A stretch of DNA of 64,000 nucleotides from Hyphomicrobiales bacterium (GTDB taxonomy: Bacteria; Pseudomonadota; Alphaproteobacteria; Rhizobiales; Rhizobiaceae). How positions within the stretch are numbered: position 1 is the stretch's first letter; each line of letters starts with the position of its first letter. The translations under genes and the position numbers were made by a program. The DNA lies in assembly GCA_900467745.1 (NCBI GenBank), contig UBQW01000016.1, positions 248,001 through 312,000 of the forward strand, given 5' to 3'. The notes beneath the pieces were generated by a model. The model had not been told where the DNA came from. It did no database searches and saw only the letters and a program-made list of their open reading frames with translations. This document shows positions 49,643-59,138 of this stretch, piece after piece.

Positions 49643-49956
49643 CTGTAGGCTGAAAATCTCATTGGTGCGGTACTTGATCTGAACCAAGAGCTTTTTCTCG
49701 CGGGAGCTTCGGTGCTTTGCGCAAGATTTTCCATCTGTATGGTCTCGCCGATAGGGGCACCCGTGTGCCTGCAATTATAACAGTTCTTGCGAGCCGTCCG
49801 CGCTGCAACGCACTGGCCAGGCTTCAATCTCGATATTTTTGACAGTTCGGTCGGAACTGAAGTTCCAATACAACGTTAAAGCGCGCGATCCCTGATCGTG
49901 AGCCACTCCCCAGTGGAGGAAAATGTGCGCGGAACTCATTGCTAATCAGGACTCTA
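49643..49956. other. Intergenic region between exporter and HWE kinase
   Basis: About 310 bases with no supported gene. A promoter for the kinase should lie near the right end; no operator was recognised. Confidence 0.4.
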
Positions 49957-51186
49957 ATGACCAACCTTCGCATCGTCACCAGTCATAAGCACTCCAAAGA
50001 GCCCCTGGGTGACACGTCCGACATCGAGCTGCTGCACGCCATTAGCGTTGATTTGATCGCGGAGCAGGACAGCCTGGCGCTTTACGGCAAAATTGTCGAT
50101 GCAGCCATCTCCATCACCCGCTCTCAGTTCGGAACCATGCAGGTACTGCGCAGAAACGAAGATGGTGCCGGCAGTGGCCTCCATCTTCTTACCTCGCGAG
50201 GACTGTCGCCGGAAAGCGTGGCATTTTGGGAATGGGTACCGTCAACCGCCCTAAGCAGCTGTACCCAGGCTTTGAAGTTGGGCCGACGTGCGATTATCGA
50301 AGACTTTGAGACTTGGCCAGAGATTGTAGGGACGTCGGATTTGCTGGCTTTTCGAAGAGCCGGCATTCGATCTGCGCAGACCACGCCACTCGTTTCGCGA
50401 GACGGGACGCTGTTGGGCATGATCTCGACCCACTGGAGCGATTCACACCAGCCCTCGGAACGCGACCTCCGTCTGCTGGACATCCTGGCACGCCAGGCTG
50501 CCGATCTGCTTGAGCGAACAATGGCCGAAGAAGCGTTGCGTGAGCGCGAAAGGGCGCTTGAGACGAGTGTCGCGAAGCTCCGTGAAATGCAGGTGCTGCA
50601 GAAGCTTCTTTCCGACGAGCTCGGCCATCGCGCCAAGAACTTGTTCGCGATGGTCACGGCCATTACCTCCCACACTTTACGGGATTTAAGCGATCAGGCA
50701 CAGGTGCAAACCCTGCAACAGCGATTGACGGCTCTCAGTTCCGCAAACGACATTCTTCTCCAATCGAACTGGAAAGCCGCGCTCTTAGGCGATGTAGCGT
50801 TGGCAGCTGTGAGGAGCGCCGGTGTGGCGGGCCGCATCCACATTGAGGGTCCTGATGTCGAGATCGGTTCAAAGGCTGCGCTGAACGTTGCTCTTTTACT
50901 GCACGAGCTGACCACAAACGCGCTCAAGCACGGGTCGCTGTCGGTCGGTGGCGGAAGCGTAGACCTCACTTGGCGCCTGGAGGGGAAGTACGAGCATGAG
51001 GTCTTGCGCCTAACCTGGCGAGAAACCAGAGGTCCGGCGGTTGTCAAACCAGAACGCCGGGGCTTCGGGTCAAGATTGATTAGTGCCGGGCTGGGTGGAT
51101 CAGGTGACGTGATTGTCGCGTATAATCACACCGGATTGATGTGTGAGACCAGCGCTCGGCTTATCGAGCTTCGGAGTGCAGAGTAG
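49957..51186 (+). CDS. GAF-domain HWE-family sensor histidine kinase
   Basis: 409 residues from the ATG at 49957 (AGGA upstream); a TTG six codons earlier is possible. An N-terminal GAF domain (about 30-190) includes AISITRSQFGTMQVLRR and TPLVSRDGTLLGMISTHWS. A short coiled linker leads to the HWE kinase core: phospho-His in SDELGHRAKNLFAMV, N-box LLLHELTTNALKHGS, the namesake Trp-Glu in LTWRE, and a RGFGSRLI G-box. No membrane helices. No response regulator is next to it, so it is an orphan sensor, possibly acting on general stress response regulators. Confidence 0.88.
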   Translation: MTNLRIVTSHKHSKEPLGDTSDIELLHAISVDLIAEQDSLALYGKIVDAAISITRSQFGTMQVLRRNEDGAGSGLHLLTSRGLSPESVAFWEWVPSTALSSCTQALKLGRRAIIEDFETWPEIVGTSDLLAFRRAGIRSAQTTPLVSRDGTLLGMISTHWSDSHQPSERDLRLLDILARQAADLLERTMAEEALRERERALETSVAKLREMQVLQKLLSDELGHRAKNLFAMVTAITSHTLRDLSDQAQVQTLQQRLTALSSANDILLQSNWKAALLGDVALAAVRSAGVAGRIHIEGPDVEIGSKAALNVALLLHELTTNALKHGSLSVGGGSVDLTWRLEGKYEHEVLRLTWRETRGPAVVKPERRGFGSRLISAGLGGSGDVIVAYNHTGLMCETSARLIELRSAE

Positions 51187-51766
51187 TCGCAAGCCAAATG
51201 GGCCGCGACACTTGTCCAGATGTAGTTGCACTGACCCGCACTTCTTTGTGTTGCGATGATCACTTTTAACGATGCCTGCGACGGCAGTCTGCAGGTTGAG
51301 CGCCGAGGCTCACGACGCCATGACGCCATGACGCGTGTCGATGTCATCACACTTTCACGCCTGGAAGCGGGCTGCCCTCACCTTCATCAACAAGCCGACC
51401 TCAGCGTGACAGATTTGAACAGATCAGGCAGCGTTATCGTTGAAGAGAAACACGCCTGCTGGAAGAATCAATGCTGAGGATCGGGCAGCCAGCAACGGTC
51501 AAGGAATTCGCAGTCGCGTTGGTTGGCCCTTATGTTTTAATCCGGATTTTCCGGCTCCTCGAGGCCCCATTTCTCCGCCAACCCGGCAAAAATTAGATTT
51601 TTCGGGATGCTCGATAATCGACCGGGCGTAGTGTTTGACCCACGCTAGGCCACCCAAGCCTCGGGTTGGCAAGCATCGACCGATGTGTATCGCTAGAAGT
51701 CCGCATGCATCTTCCGGAGATCCATCCGACGGCTCCGGCCGCAACACATAGCCGCCACAAGCGTTT
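51187..51766. other. Intergenic region downstream of the HWE kinase
   Basis: About 580 bases without a convincing gene. A 90-codon minus-strand frame (51499-51771) has no family likeness and its stop-free stretch also covers the terminator hairpin, so it was not called. Confidence 0.4.
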
Positions 51767-51796
51767 AGCACCGCCCAGCATCAGCCGGGCGGTGCT
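51767..51796 (-). terminator. Strong hairpin downstream of the chemoreceptor gene
   Basis: A perfect 10-bp stem, AGCACCGCCC/GGGCGGTGCT, with a 10-base loop lies 14 bases after the chemoreceptor stop. It lacks a clear U-run in either direction, but the long GC-rich stem is suited to ending or protecting the transcript. Confidence 0.6.
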
Positions 51797-51810
51797 GCTA
51801 TAGAGAAAAG

Positions 51811-53658
51811 TCAGCCTGCGCGCCGATACTCGAACTCAACAGCATTGCCGTTTGACATTGCTTTAGGAGCCCGATCATTCAGATGGAATTGGGAAATAAG
51901 CTCTCGCAAGCGACCTGCCTCGTTTGCCAACGTCGATCCTGCAGCATTGGTCTGCTCGACCATCGCAGCGTTTTGCTGCGTCACCTGATCCATTTGATTG
52001 ACCGCGCTGTTCACTTCGCTCAGGCCCGTCGATTGCTCACGCGCCGATGTCGCGATCGCCTCCATATGCCGGTTGATCGTAACGATGTGCTGTTCGATGG
52101 TCTTAAGGGCCTCTCCGGTGTCGCGCACGAGCTTGACGCCGCTCTCAACTTCAGAGGTCGAATTGCTGATCAGATCCTTGATCTCCTTTGCCGCAGTGGC
52201 CGATCTTTGAGCAAGCTCGCGAACTTCTTGCGCAACAACAGCAAAGCCCCTGCCCGCTTCCCCAGCCCGGGCAGCTTCAACGCCTGCGTTAAGCGCAAGA
52301 AGGTTGGTCTGGAAAGCAATCTCGTCGATGACACCGATAATGTTTGAGATCTTCGTCGACGAAGTTTCGATACGCTGCATGGCGTTTACGGCGTCCGCAA
52401 CTACTCTGCCCGAGTGCGCCGCGCTACGATTGGCTTCAATCGAAATCGTGCGCGCTTCATCGGCACGCTTGCTGGAGTTTGAAACATTGACCGTGATCTG
52501 ATCCAACGCGGCCGCTGTCTCTTCAAGTGAGGCTGCTTGCTGTTCGGTACGACGAGACAGATCTTCAGCGCTTTGGCTGATCTCGCGGGAACCGGTATCG
52601 ATCGATGTCGTAGAGTGCGCGACCGTTCGAAGCGTGTTGCGCAACTGCGCGACAGCACCGTTCAAATCATGTCTTAACGCCTCGAAATCCGGAGCGAACG
52701 GATCTGTGAGCTCAAAGGCGAGATCTCCGGCAGCCAAGCGCCTAAGGCCTGCTGCCAGACCCGCGGTTGCCTCATTAAGGCGCGCCTGTGCTGCTGCTTC
52801 AGCCTCAGCAGCCAAACGCACACGGTCGCTTTCAGCTTGCGCTCGAGCGGCTTCGGCCTCCGCTTCCAAACGGCGATTTGCAACCGCGGCCTGTCGAAAC
52901 ACTTCAACGGCAGAGGCCATTGCACCGATCTCGTCCGCGCGACCCGAGAAAGGAATCGCCGATTGCGTGTCGCCGCCAGCTAGTGCCGTCATCGACGTTG
53001 TAATGGTTTGAACCGGCTTTGCGATGCCGACCAATGCAAAGTACGCCGATCCGGCAACAATCGCCGCTGTGGCAGCCAAAACACTGTAGACCACGAACAG
53101 GGTGTTGTCATAAGCGACATCCCCTTCAAGAACGGCTGCGTCACCTTCTTTCTGATTGAAGACGATAAGTTCGTCGGACTTTGCCGAAATCTGAACTGCT
53201 AGCGGCGACATGACATTCATGAATAGCTCACGCGCGTCGGATTGCTTACCGGCGACCGTAAGATCAATCATCTGATGGCCCAGACCAACATACTGCTTTG
53301 CAAGAGGTACAAGCGCCGAATAGCTTGCTCGCTCGGCATCCGACGAAATCAGCGGCTCATACGTCTGTAGCGCCGCATCCAGTTCCACTTCTTTCTGCTG
53401 AACTGCATCCTTGCCAGAAGCAATCTGCTGCGGCGTCTCGGAAAGCAAAAGATCCTCGAAACCGCCGCGCATCTGAAGACGGGCCAGCTGGATGTTCTTG
53501 GCAGCCTCGATACTTGGAGCGATGTTGGACGAATAGTTGTCCATCGACGTGTTAAGCACGTTGATACCGTCGATCGCGACGAAGGACGTTACTCCAAAGA
53601 GAACAGCAAGCAGGGCAAAGATGCCAATGAGGACAGATTTTATGGTGGGGCGTTTCAT
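51811..53658 (-). CDS. Methyl-accepting chemotaxis protein
   Basis: 615 residues. Helix 1 (about 8-30), a four-helix-bundle-like periplasmic sensor (about 31-185), helix 2 (VVYSVLAATAAIVAGSAYFAL), a HAMP domain (KPVQTITTSMTALAGGD), an Ala/Glu/Arg-rich linker (about 260-300) and a second HAMP-like segment (AAGLRRLAAGDLAFEL). The signalling hairpin carries VIDEIAFQTNLLALNAGVEA and ARAGEAGRGFAVVAQEVREL. No CheB/CheR tether pentapeptide is seen at the C-terminus. It responds to an unknown periplasmic ligand. Monocistronic with its own terminator. Confidence 0.92.
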   Translation of the reverse strand: MKRPTIKSVLIGIFALLAVLFGVTSFVAIDGINVLNTSMDNYSSNIAPSIEAAKNIQLARLQMRGGFEDLLLSETPQQIASGKDAVQQKEVELDAALQTYEPLISSDAERASYSALVPLAKQYVGLGHQMIDLTVAGKQSDARELFMNVMSPLAVQISAKSDELIVFNQKEGDAAVLEGDVAYDNTLFVVYSVLAATAAIVAGSAYFALVGIAKPVQTITTSMTALAGGDTQSAIPFSGRADEIGAMASAVEVFRQAAVANRRLEAEAEAARAQAESDRVRLAAEAEAAAQARLNEATAGLAAGLRRLAAGDLAFELTDPFAPDFEALRHDLNGAVAQLRNTLRTVAHSTTSIDTGSREISQSAEDLSRRTEQQAASLEETAAALDQITVNVSNSSKRADEARTISIEANRSAAHSGRVVADAVNAMQRIETSSTKISNIIGVIDEIAFQTNLLALNAGVEAARAGEAGRGFAVVAQEVRELAQRSATAAKEIKDLISNSTSEVESGVKLVRDTGEALKTIEQHIVTINRHMEAIATSAREQSTGLSEVNSAVNQMDQVTQQNAAMVEQTNAAGSTLANEAGRLRELISQFHLNDRAPKAMSNGNAVEFEYRRAG

Positions 53659-54049
53659 GACTGTGCTTTCGCAGATTGCGTATCATTAAAAGGAGCAAAG
53701 TCATTTTGCTTGCCGGGACCCAGCGCGGCTCATTTCGCGCTTTGCTTTTCCGTACGGCCTACCGATCCCTGGAGCAGCAAGAGGCACCTCAACACATTGA
53801 TTTTTAATTAAATCCGCTCACTTCCTGGGGCGTTCCATCTTTATGCAACCAATAGCCAGGAAAGCGGGAATGACGGTTACTCCCCTGATTGCATCTTCCA
53901 TCCCTTAACACCCGCCCGATAACATTTCGCGCTCTACGTACGGCGGCCCTCTTGCGCGCTCGACAAATGACGAACGGCATCGCGGCTCCCACAAAACCCT
54001 TCCGGCAACATGCAGTGCTACTTTGGGCGAAACCCAGCCCGGCCATTTA
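53659..54049. other. Intergenic region between chemoreceptor and tetR
   Basis: About 390 bases; nothing coding is supported. The chemoreceptor promoter should lie at the left end (53659-53760), where the sequence is AT-richer. Confidence 0.4.
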
Positions 54050-54637
54050 TCAGACAGCAGTGCTCGAGAGGCGGTCCAATGTCGGCCCAAGAACAGTCGA
54101 GAACACGGCCGGCTGTCGATAGGCGCGCGCAGATAGCATCGCCCCGTGAACGCAGGCCATGAAGGCCTCAGCCTCGGCATCTGGCGCGCTCGTAAGCCTC
54201 AAGGTTCCGTCTTGCGCGCCCCGCTCCATCACAGATGTCAGCCACATCGACAGGAACCGGAAGAACGCGGTGACTTCGGTGGCGACTTCGTGAGGCAGTG
54301 AGGGCAATTCGCTTGCAAGCAACGCGCAAACGCAAAAAGGCCTACTTGCGTCCTCTATGCATTCGGCCCAGTGATCCGCGTAGACCTTCAAGATCTGGCG
54401 TGGCTCCGGGACGTTCAGTTCCAGCGCCGCAACGCCTGCCTGTGCATCCTCGCGATAGCGTGACACCAGCGTTCGCACCAGGTCGGCCTTGGTTGGAAAA
54501 TGGTGAAAGATGCTTGCCTTGCGAATGCCGACAACCTCAGCGATGTCGGCAAAGCTAAAGCCATTATAGCCACCGCTCAAGATTAGGCTGCTCGCGGCAG
54601 CTAGGATTTTGTCAGACGTCGTCGAAAGCTTGCTCAT
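54050..54637 (-). CDS. TetR-family transcriptional regulator
   Basis: 195 residues. The N-terminal helix-turn-helix (about 8-55) reads ILAAASSLILSGGYNGFSFA, DIAEVVGIRKASIFHHFPTK; the C-terminal domain includes FCVCALLASELPSLP. No adjacent target gene is obvious: the next gene upstream starts far away on the same strand. It probably controls itself through the palindrome over its promoter and one or more distant genes. Confidence 0.87.
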   Translation of the reverse strand: MSKLSTTSDKILAAASSLILSGGYNGFSFADIAEVVGIRKASIFHHFPTKADLVRTLVSRYREDAQAGVAALELNVPEPRQILKVYADHWAECIEDASRPFCVCALLASELPSLPHEVATEVTAFFRFLSMWLTSVMERGAQDGTLRLTSAPDAEAEAFMACVHGAMLSARAYRQPAVFSTVLGPTLDRLSSTAV

Positions 54638-54647
54638 GTCAATCTGA

Positions 54648-54674
54648 CTACCTTCCGGTAGCGAGGATTGTCAA
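54648..54674 (-). promoter_or_regulatory. tetR promoter with overlapping operator
   Basis: On the minus strand TTGACA (54674-54669) forms a good -35 box; CTACCGGAAGGTAG (54661-54648), a perfect 5-bp dyad with a 4-base centre, fills the spacer and the -10 position, ending 10 bases before the ATG. This arrangement is typical of a self-repressing TetR gene. Confidence 0.5.
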
Positions 54675-55050
54675 TCGTTAGCAGCCGCTAGGTTATTTGC
54701 TCCGTCGCCCGATCTCGTTACCGGTCTACTGTTCACTTTTCCAGCGGGCCAGCAACCCAAAACGCAGGCAGTCCATATCTAGCTGGCACTTGCCCTCAGG
54801 CCGGACGCAGCCCTCCTCATCTTGCTCAAGATGCGTATTGCCGCAACCGACCTCCTGAGGCCGCGGCGATTCTCAGGTGATGAAAACTGCCTTGCGGGAC
54901 TAGCCGAGCCACCGAACAGAAAGTGGCAATTGCAAACATCCTCGCCCACATGCAACTCTAAAACCTCGCTCGTGCACCCATCAAGTTGTCACGAATCAGC
55001 ATGCGCCGATCGGGCGCCGTCGAAGTCCGATGCGCGAAAGCTCCGATCAA
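54675..55050. other. Intergenic region, possible gene remnant
   Basis: About 375 bases. On the minus strand a 48-codon stretch ending at 54726 (text HLEQDEEGCVRPEGKCQLD, DCLRFGLLARWKSEQ) has a protein-like, Cys-rich look but no start codon; it may be the tail of a decayed gene. Otherwise nothing recognised. Confidence 0.3.
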
Positions 55051-56670
55051 TTAGCGTGTCTTCAATGCCATGTCCGCTGCCTTCTCGGCAATCATGATTA
55101 CGGGCGAATTGGTGTTGCCGGACACAATCGTCGGCATGATTGAGGCGTCAACAACGCGGATCTTCTCAAGCCCGTGCACGCGCAATTCGGTATTAACGAC
55201 CGACATAGGATCAACTCCCATTCTGCACGTTCCGACGGGATGAAAGATTGTCGTGGCTATGTCACCGGCGCGCGCAATAAGTTCGTCATCGTTTTGAAAT
55301 TCTTTGCCCGGCAAAACCTCCTGCGGCCTAAACCGGGATATGGCCTGCGTTGCCATCAGGCGGCGCGCATGGCGGATAGAATTGGCCGCGAGCAACCGGT
55401 CGCCCAAAGTTGACAAGTAGTTTGGACGTATTTCGGGGGCGGTTGAGAAGTCCCTTGTCGTCACATGCACGGTTCCGCGGCTTTCCGGCCGGAGGTTACA
55501 GACAGAGACAGTAACCGCAGGGAATTGATGCAGAGGTTCGCCGAGCCGATCGGTGCTAAGCGGCTGGACGTGATACTCTAGATCGGCGGTAGCAACGGAC
55601 GGGTCACTTTTGGCAAAAATCCCAAGCTGGCTCGGAGCCATTGAGAGCGGACCGGAACGGCTGATCGCATATTGCAAGCCCATCCCGGCTCGATGAAACA
55701 GGTTGTGGTAAAGCTGGTTCAGCGTCCTTGCGCCCTCGACCCTGAACACCGTCCGGATCTGCAAGTGGTCTTGCAGGTTTTCGCCTACACCGTGAAGTTC
55801 ATGATGGACGGGGATACCCAGGCTCGATAGGAGCTTAGGCCGCCCGACGCCCGAGAGCTCCAGGATCTTTGGCGAGTTGATCGCACCGGCAGATAGTATC
55901 ACCTCGCGCGATGCGCGCGCGATACAGGAGCGACCGTTGAAGCGAAAGCAAACGCCTTTTGCCGTCTTGCCATCGAAGTGCAGGCGCTGGGTCTCAGCAC
56001 CCGTCAACACGCGCAGGTTTTTCCTCTTCATTGCCGGGCGCAGGAACGCCTTTGTCGTATTCCAGCGCAGACCACCTTTCTGGTTGACCTCGAAGTAGCC
56101 GGAACCCTCGTTGTCGCCGTCGTTAAAGTCGTCGGTCTTGCGGATTCCGAGTTCTTCCGCCGCATCGCGAAATGCATCCAGGATAGGCCAGGACAGACGC
56201 TGGCGTTCGACGCGCCATTCCCCTCCAGCTCCATGCACCGCCGATCGGCCGCGATAATTGTCTTCCGATGTCAGGAAATAGGGCAAAACGTCGTCCCAGC
56301 CCCAGCCCGTGTTGCCCGCCTGTCGCCAACCGTCGTAGTCAGCCGCCTGTCCTCGCATATAGATCATGCCGTTGATCGATGAGCACCCGCCGAGCACCTT
56401 GCCGCGCGGATAATTCAGGACGCGGCCATTGAGGCCTTTCTCAGCGGCCGTCTTCATCATCCAGTCGGTGCGCGGATTACCCATGCAATAGAGATACCCG
56501 ATAGGCACATGGATCCAGTGATAGCGATCCGTTCCACCCGCCTCGAGCAGTAGCACCCGGTTTTTCGGATCAGCGGAGAGGCGGTTTGCCAGCACGCAGC
56601 CGGCCGACCCGGCACCGACAACAATGAAATCGTAGCTGCCTTCATCAATTGGCGTCTCGTTCATGGGCAT
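55051..56670 (-). CDS. GMC-family FAD oxidoreductase (choline/alcohol dehydrogenase-like)
   Basis: 539 residues from the ATG at 56670, two bases after the kinase stop; longer upstream reading lies inside the kinase gene. FAD motif [23 protein letters not shown] signature [24 protein letters not shown] stretch at about 83-102, second signature [15 protein letters not shown], and the active-site His in [11 protein letters not shown] and Asn in [10 protein letters not shown]. It oxidises an alcohol or polyol with electrons passed to the respiratory chain or O2. Last gene of the catabolic operon, which suggests a polyol-related substrate. Confidence 0.88.
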   Translation of the reverse strand: MPMNETPIDEGSYDFIVVGAGSAGCVLANRLSADPKNRVLLLEAGGTDRYHWIHVPIGYLYCMGNPRTDWMMKTAAEKGLNGRVLNYPRGKVLGGCSSINGMIYMRGQAADYDGWRQAGNTGWGWDDVLPYFLTSEDNYRGRSAVHGAGGEWRVERQRLSWPILDAFRDAAEELGIRKTDDFNDGDNEGSGYFEVNQKGGLRWNTTKAFLRPAMKRKNLRVLTGAETQRLHFDGKTAKGVCFRFNGRSCIARASREVILSAGAINSPKILELSGVGRPKLLSSLGIPVHHELHGVGENLQDHLQIRTVFRVEGARTLNQLYHNLFHRAGMGLQYAISRSGPLSMAPSQLGIFAKSDPSVATADLEYHVQPLSTDRLGEPLHQFPAVTVSVCNLRPESRGTVHVTTRDFSTAPEIRPNYLSTLGDRLLAANSIRHARRLMATQAISRFRPQEVLPGKEFQNDDELIARAGDIATTIFHPVGTCRMGVDPMSVVNTELRVHGLEKIRVVDASIMPTIVSGNTNSPVIMIAEKAADMALKTR

Positions 56671-56672
56671 GG

Positions 56673-58202
56673 TCACGCTGCAACTCCTGTCGCAAGGCCC
56701 TGTGCCTCCGAAAGCCGTCGCCACAGCGGTGCCATCGCCTTTGCAATATCCTCGTAGAGCCGATATCGGCGATCGTAATGGGCCGACAGCGCACTGTCTG
56801 GCTGATAGTGCCGATCCGTGCGAACCATGGCGGCGGCACCTTCGGTAAAGTCGGCAAACAAGCCGACACCTGTCCCGGCCGCGATTGCTGCCCCTAACGC
56901 GCCCGTTTCTCGCGACACTGCGACGGTGACTGGCACACCGAGAATATCCGCGAAAATCTGCGGCCATAGTTGGCTGCGCGAACCGCCGCCGGATAACACG
57001 GCCTCCTCAAACGTTGCACCTGCCTTGCGGATCGTCTCAACATGCTGGCGATGACCGAAGGCGACGCCTTCCAGGAGCCCCCGGATCAGATGCCCCTTTG
57101 TATGCCAACCGGCCATGCCGTAAAAGCCGGCCCTCGCATGGCCATCCTGCTGTGCGCCATAGAGATATGGGTGATAGAGCGGATCATCGGTCGCCGGCGT
57201 GACCGCGGCTGCAAGCGTACAGGCCGCATCGAAGGGCGAAACACCTTCCTCATGCTCTCCTTCGAAGAACTCTCGCACCAGCCATTCGAGATTGGCGGCC
57301 GACGTAGCACTGTTTTCCATCGCCATGTAGCGGCCGCGATCAAAGGTCGAGGACATGAAGACGGGGGCCTTGAGATCGGGGCCGTCGATGATCACCTGGT
57401 TGATGCTCCAGGTTCCAGCGATGATCGAGGCGCTGCCGGTGCGCGACACGCCCGAGCCAAGCGCCGACGCCACGACATCGAACAGACCGCCGATTACCGG
57501 CGTGCCTGCCGCAAGGCCGGTCTCTGCTGCGACCTTCTCCGTCACATGTCCGGCGATGTCGGCGCTCTCAATCAGAGGCGGCAGCATGTGCATGCTGTCC
57601 GCGAGGCCGTAGGCCGCCATCAGTGTACTGTCATAGCGGCGCGCCGCAAGATCGAGCAGGCCGGCGCCGGACATGTCCGACACCTCGCTGACGCGGCTGC
57701 CGGTTAGCCGATTGACAACGAAATCCTTCGACAAGAACACCGTGCCTATTCGCTGGAACAGCTCCGGCCGATGGCGCTTCAGCCACACAAGCAGTGTTGG
57801 CGTCTGGGAGGGCCAAGGACGCTGGCGGGCGATCGGGACTGCGCGGTCGCCAACCCCTTCCGCCACCCATTCCTCGACGAGCCCGGTCGCGCGCGTATCG
57901 AGCGACTGGATCCCGAGAAGCGGCTGCCCCTCGCGGTCAAGCGCATAGAGACCGTTACCGTGGCCAGCGCAACCGATCGCCGCGATGTCCTTGGCGTCAA
58001 TCCCCGCCTTATCAAGGCAGATGCGGATTACCCGTTTCGCATTTTCCCAGAGCTCGCCGAGATCCCGCTCAACATGGCCCGGGCACGGCATGCGACTATG
58101 CCCCTCCTGCCCGGCACAGGCGACCTCTCTGCCCTCAAGATCGAAAATCACGGCCTTGATGACGGTATTTCCAGCGTCCAGCCCCAGTAAATAGTTTCCC
58201 AT
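56673..58202 (-). CDS. FGGY carbohydrate kinase (LyxK/EryA-like)
   Basis: 509 residues. N-terminal [20 protein letters not shown]; sugar-site region [42 protein letters not shown]-terminal signature region [18 protein letters not shown] and [14 protein letters not shown]. In length and motif layout it is close to L-xylulose/3-keto-L-gulonate kinase LyxK as I recall it. It phosphorylates an imported polyol or ketose. It lies between the aldolase and GMC genes. Confidence 0.85.
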   Translation of the reverse strand: MGNYLLGLDAGNTVIKAVIFDLEGREVACAGQEGHSRMPCPGHVERDLGELWENAKRVIRICLDKAGIDAKDIAAIGCAGHGNGLYALDREGQPLLGIQSLDTRATGLVEEWVAEGVGDRAVPIARQRPWPSQTPTLLVWLKRHRPELFQRIGTVFLSKDFVVNRLTGSRVSEVSDMSGAGLLDLAARRYDSTLMAAYGLADSMHMLPPLIESADIAGHVTEKVAAETGLAAGTPVIGGLFDVVASALGSGVSRTGSASIIAGTWSINQVIIDGPDLKAPVFMSSTFDRGRYMAMENSATSAANLEWLVREFFEGEHEEGVSPFDAACTLAAAVTPATDDPLYHPYLYGAQQDGHARAGFYGMAGWHTKGHLIRGLLEGVAFGHRQHVETIRKAGATFEEAVLSGGGSRSQLWPQIFADILGVPVTVAVSRETGALGAAIAAGTGVGLFADFTEGAAAMVRTDRHYQPDSALSAHYDRRYRLYEDIAKAMAPLWRRLSEAQGLATGVAA

Positions 58203-58295
58203 TCCGAACCCCTCCCAAGGTTCTGACAGTTATGCGCAATTTTGGACCAAAGCCGAGCGCCAACCTTTCTCTGTCAGAAAAGCAGACGCTTGCGG

Positions 58296-59138
58296 CTATC
58301 CCCGCTGGTAAAGTGCGAAGGCTTCCTCGCCGCTCGCATCCTCGTGAATGATCGCCATCAGACCGCGCACGACCGCAATTGGATTGGCGTGCTGATAGAT
58401 GTTACGCCCATAGACCATGCCCATTGCGCCCTGCCGCATCAAGGCCGCGGACTTGGCAAATACTGCTCCAAGGTCTTCCTTTCCACCACCTCGGACAAGC
58501 ACCGGGCAGCGTGCAGCCTCCACCACGCGGTGGAAATCATCAGCGTTCGTCGTCGGATCAGCCTTGACGATGTCGGCCCCCATCTCCCGAGCAAGGCGGG
58601 TTAGCGTAACGATCTTGTCGGCATCGCCATCGACCATGTAGCCACCACGCTCCGTCACAGGCTGCATGACCAGCGGCTCGATCATCAGAGGCATGCCGTA
58701 TTTTTCGCAATCCGCGCGCACGCGAGAAATGTTCTGGACGCATTGGCGAAAGAGATCAGGCTCATCAGGCAGCATGAAGAGGTTTACCACGACGCAGGCG
58801 GCATCCATCTGCAGCGCGCCAACCAGTGGTTCGGCCTCGTTCTGCAGTACCGCCCACATGTCACGGTGGCGAATGCGGTTATAAGGGTTGCCCATGTCGA
58901 GACGCATCACGAGCGCAGGCTTGTCCTTACCCGGCAGGTCCTGCAGCAGGTCGGCCTGTCCGTAATTCATCTGGATCGCATCGGGCTTCGCATCGACCAG
59001 TGCCTTCACAACAACAGGCATTGTCTCCAGGCCGTCAAGGAAGGATGGCTCGTTGCAGACGCCATGATCGATCGCGACATCCAGGCAGCGGCCGTTGCCG
59101 AACAGCCGGTTCATCCGGACTTTGCGGTTGTCTCGCAT
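58296..59138 (-). CDS. DhnA-type class I aldolase (DeoC/LsrF/FbaB family)
   Basis: 280 residues. The TIM barrel shows VAIDHGVCNEPSFLDGL, the conserved Asp-His of this class, the Schiff-base Lys in GADIVKADPTT, VLVRGGG and MGMVYGRNIYQH (phosphate binding). It splits a ketose phosphate, as fructose 1,6-bisphosphate or autoinducer-2 phosphate aldolases do. Its start lies 28 bases inside the GlpD-like gene, so the two are translationally coupled. The natural substrate is probably the oxidised phospho-polyol made by neighbours. Confidence 0.83.
   Translation of the reverse strand: MRDNRKVRMNRLFGNGRCLDVAIDHGVCNEPSFLDGLETMPVVVKALVDAKPDAIQMNYGQADLLQDLPGKDKPALVMRLDMGNPYNRIRHRDMWAVLQNEAEPLVGALQMDAACVVVNLFMLPDEPDLFRQCVQNISRVRADCEKYGMPLMIEPLVMQPVTERGGYMVDGDADKIVTLTRLAREMGADIVKADPTTNADDFHRVVEAARCPVLVRGGGKEDLGAVFAKSAALMRQGAMGMVYGRNIYQHANPIAVVRGLMAIIHEDASGEEAFALYQRG

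Noticed and set aside
51499..51771. 90-codon minus-strand frame
   Set aside because: No domain, no ribosome site, and it runs into the terminator hairpin of the chemoreceptor gene.
56671..56967. N-terminal extension of the GMC oxidoreductase
   Set aside because: The extra 99 codons overlap the kinase gene in another frame and are Arg-rich; the FAD motif starts just after the ATG at 56670.
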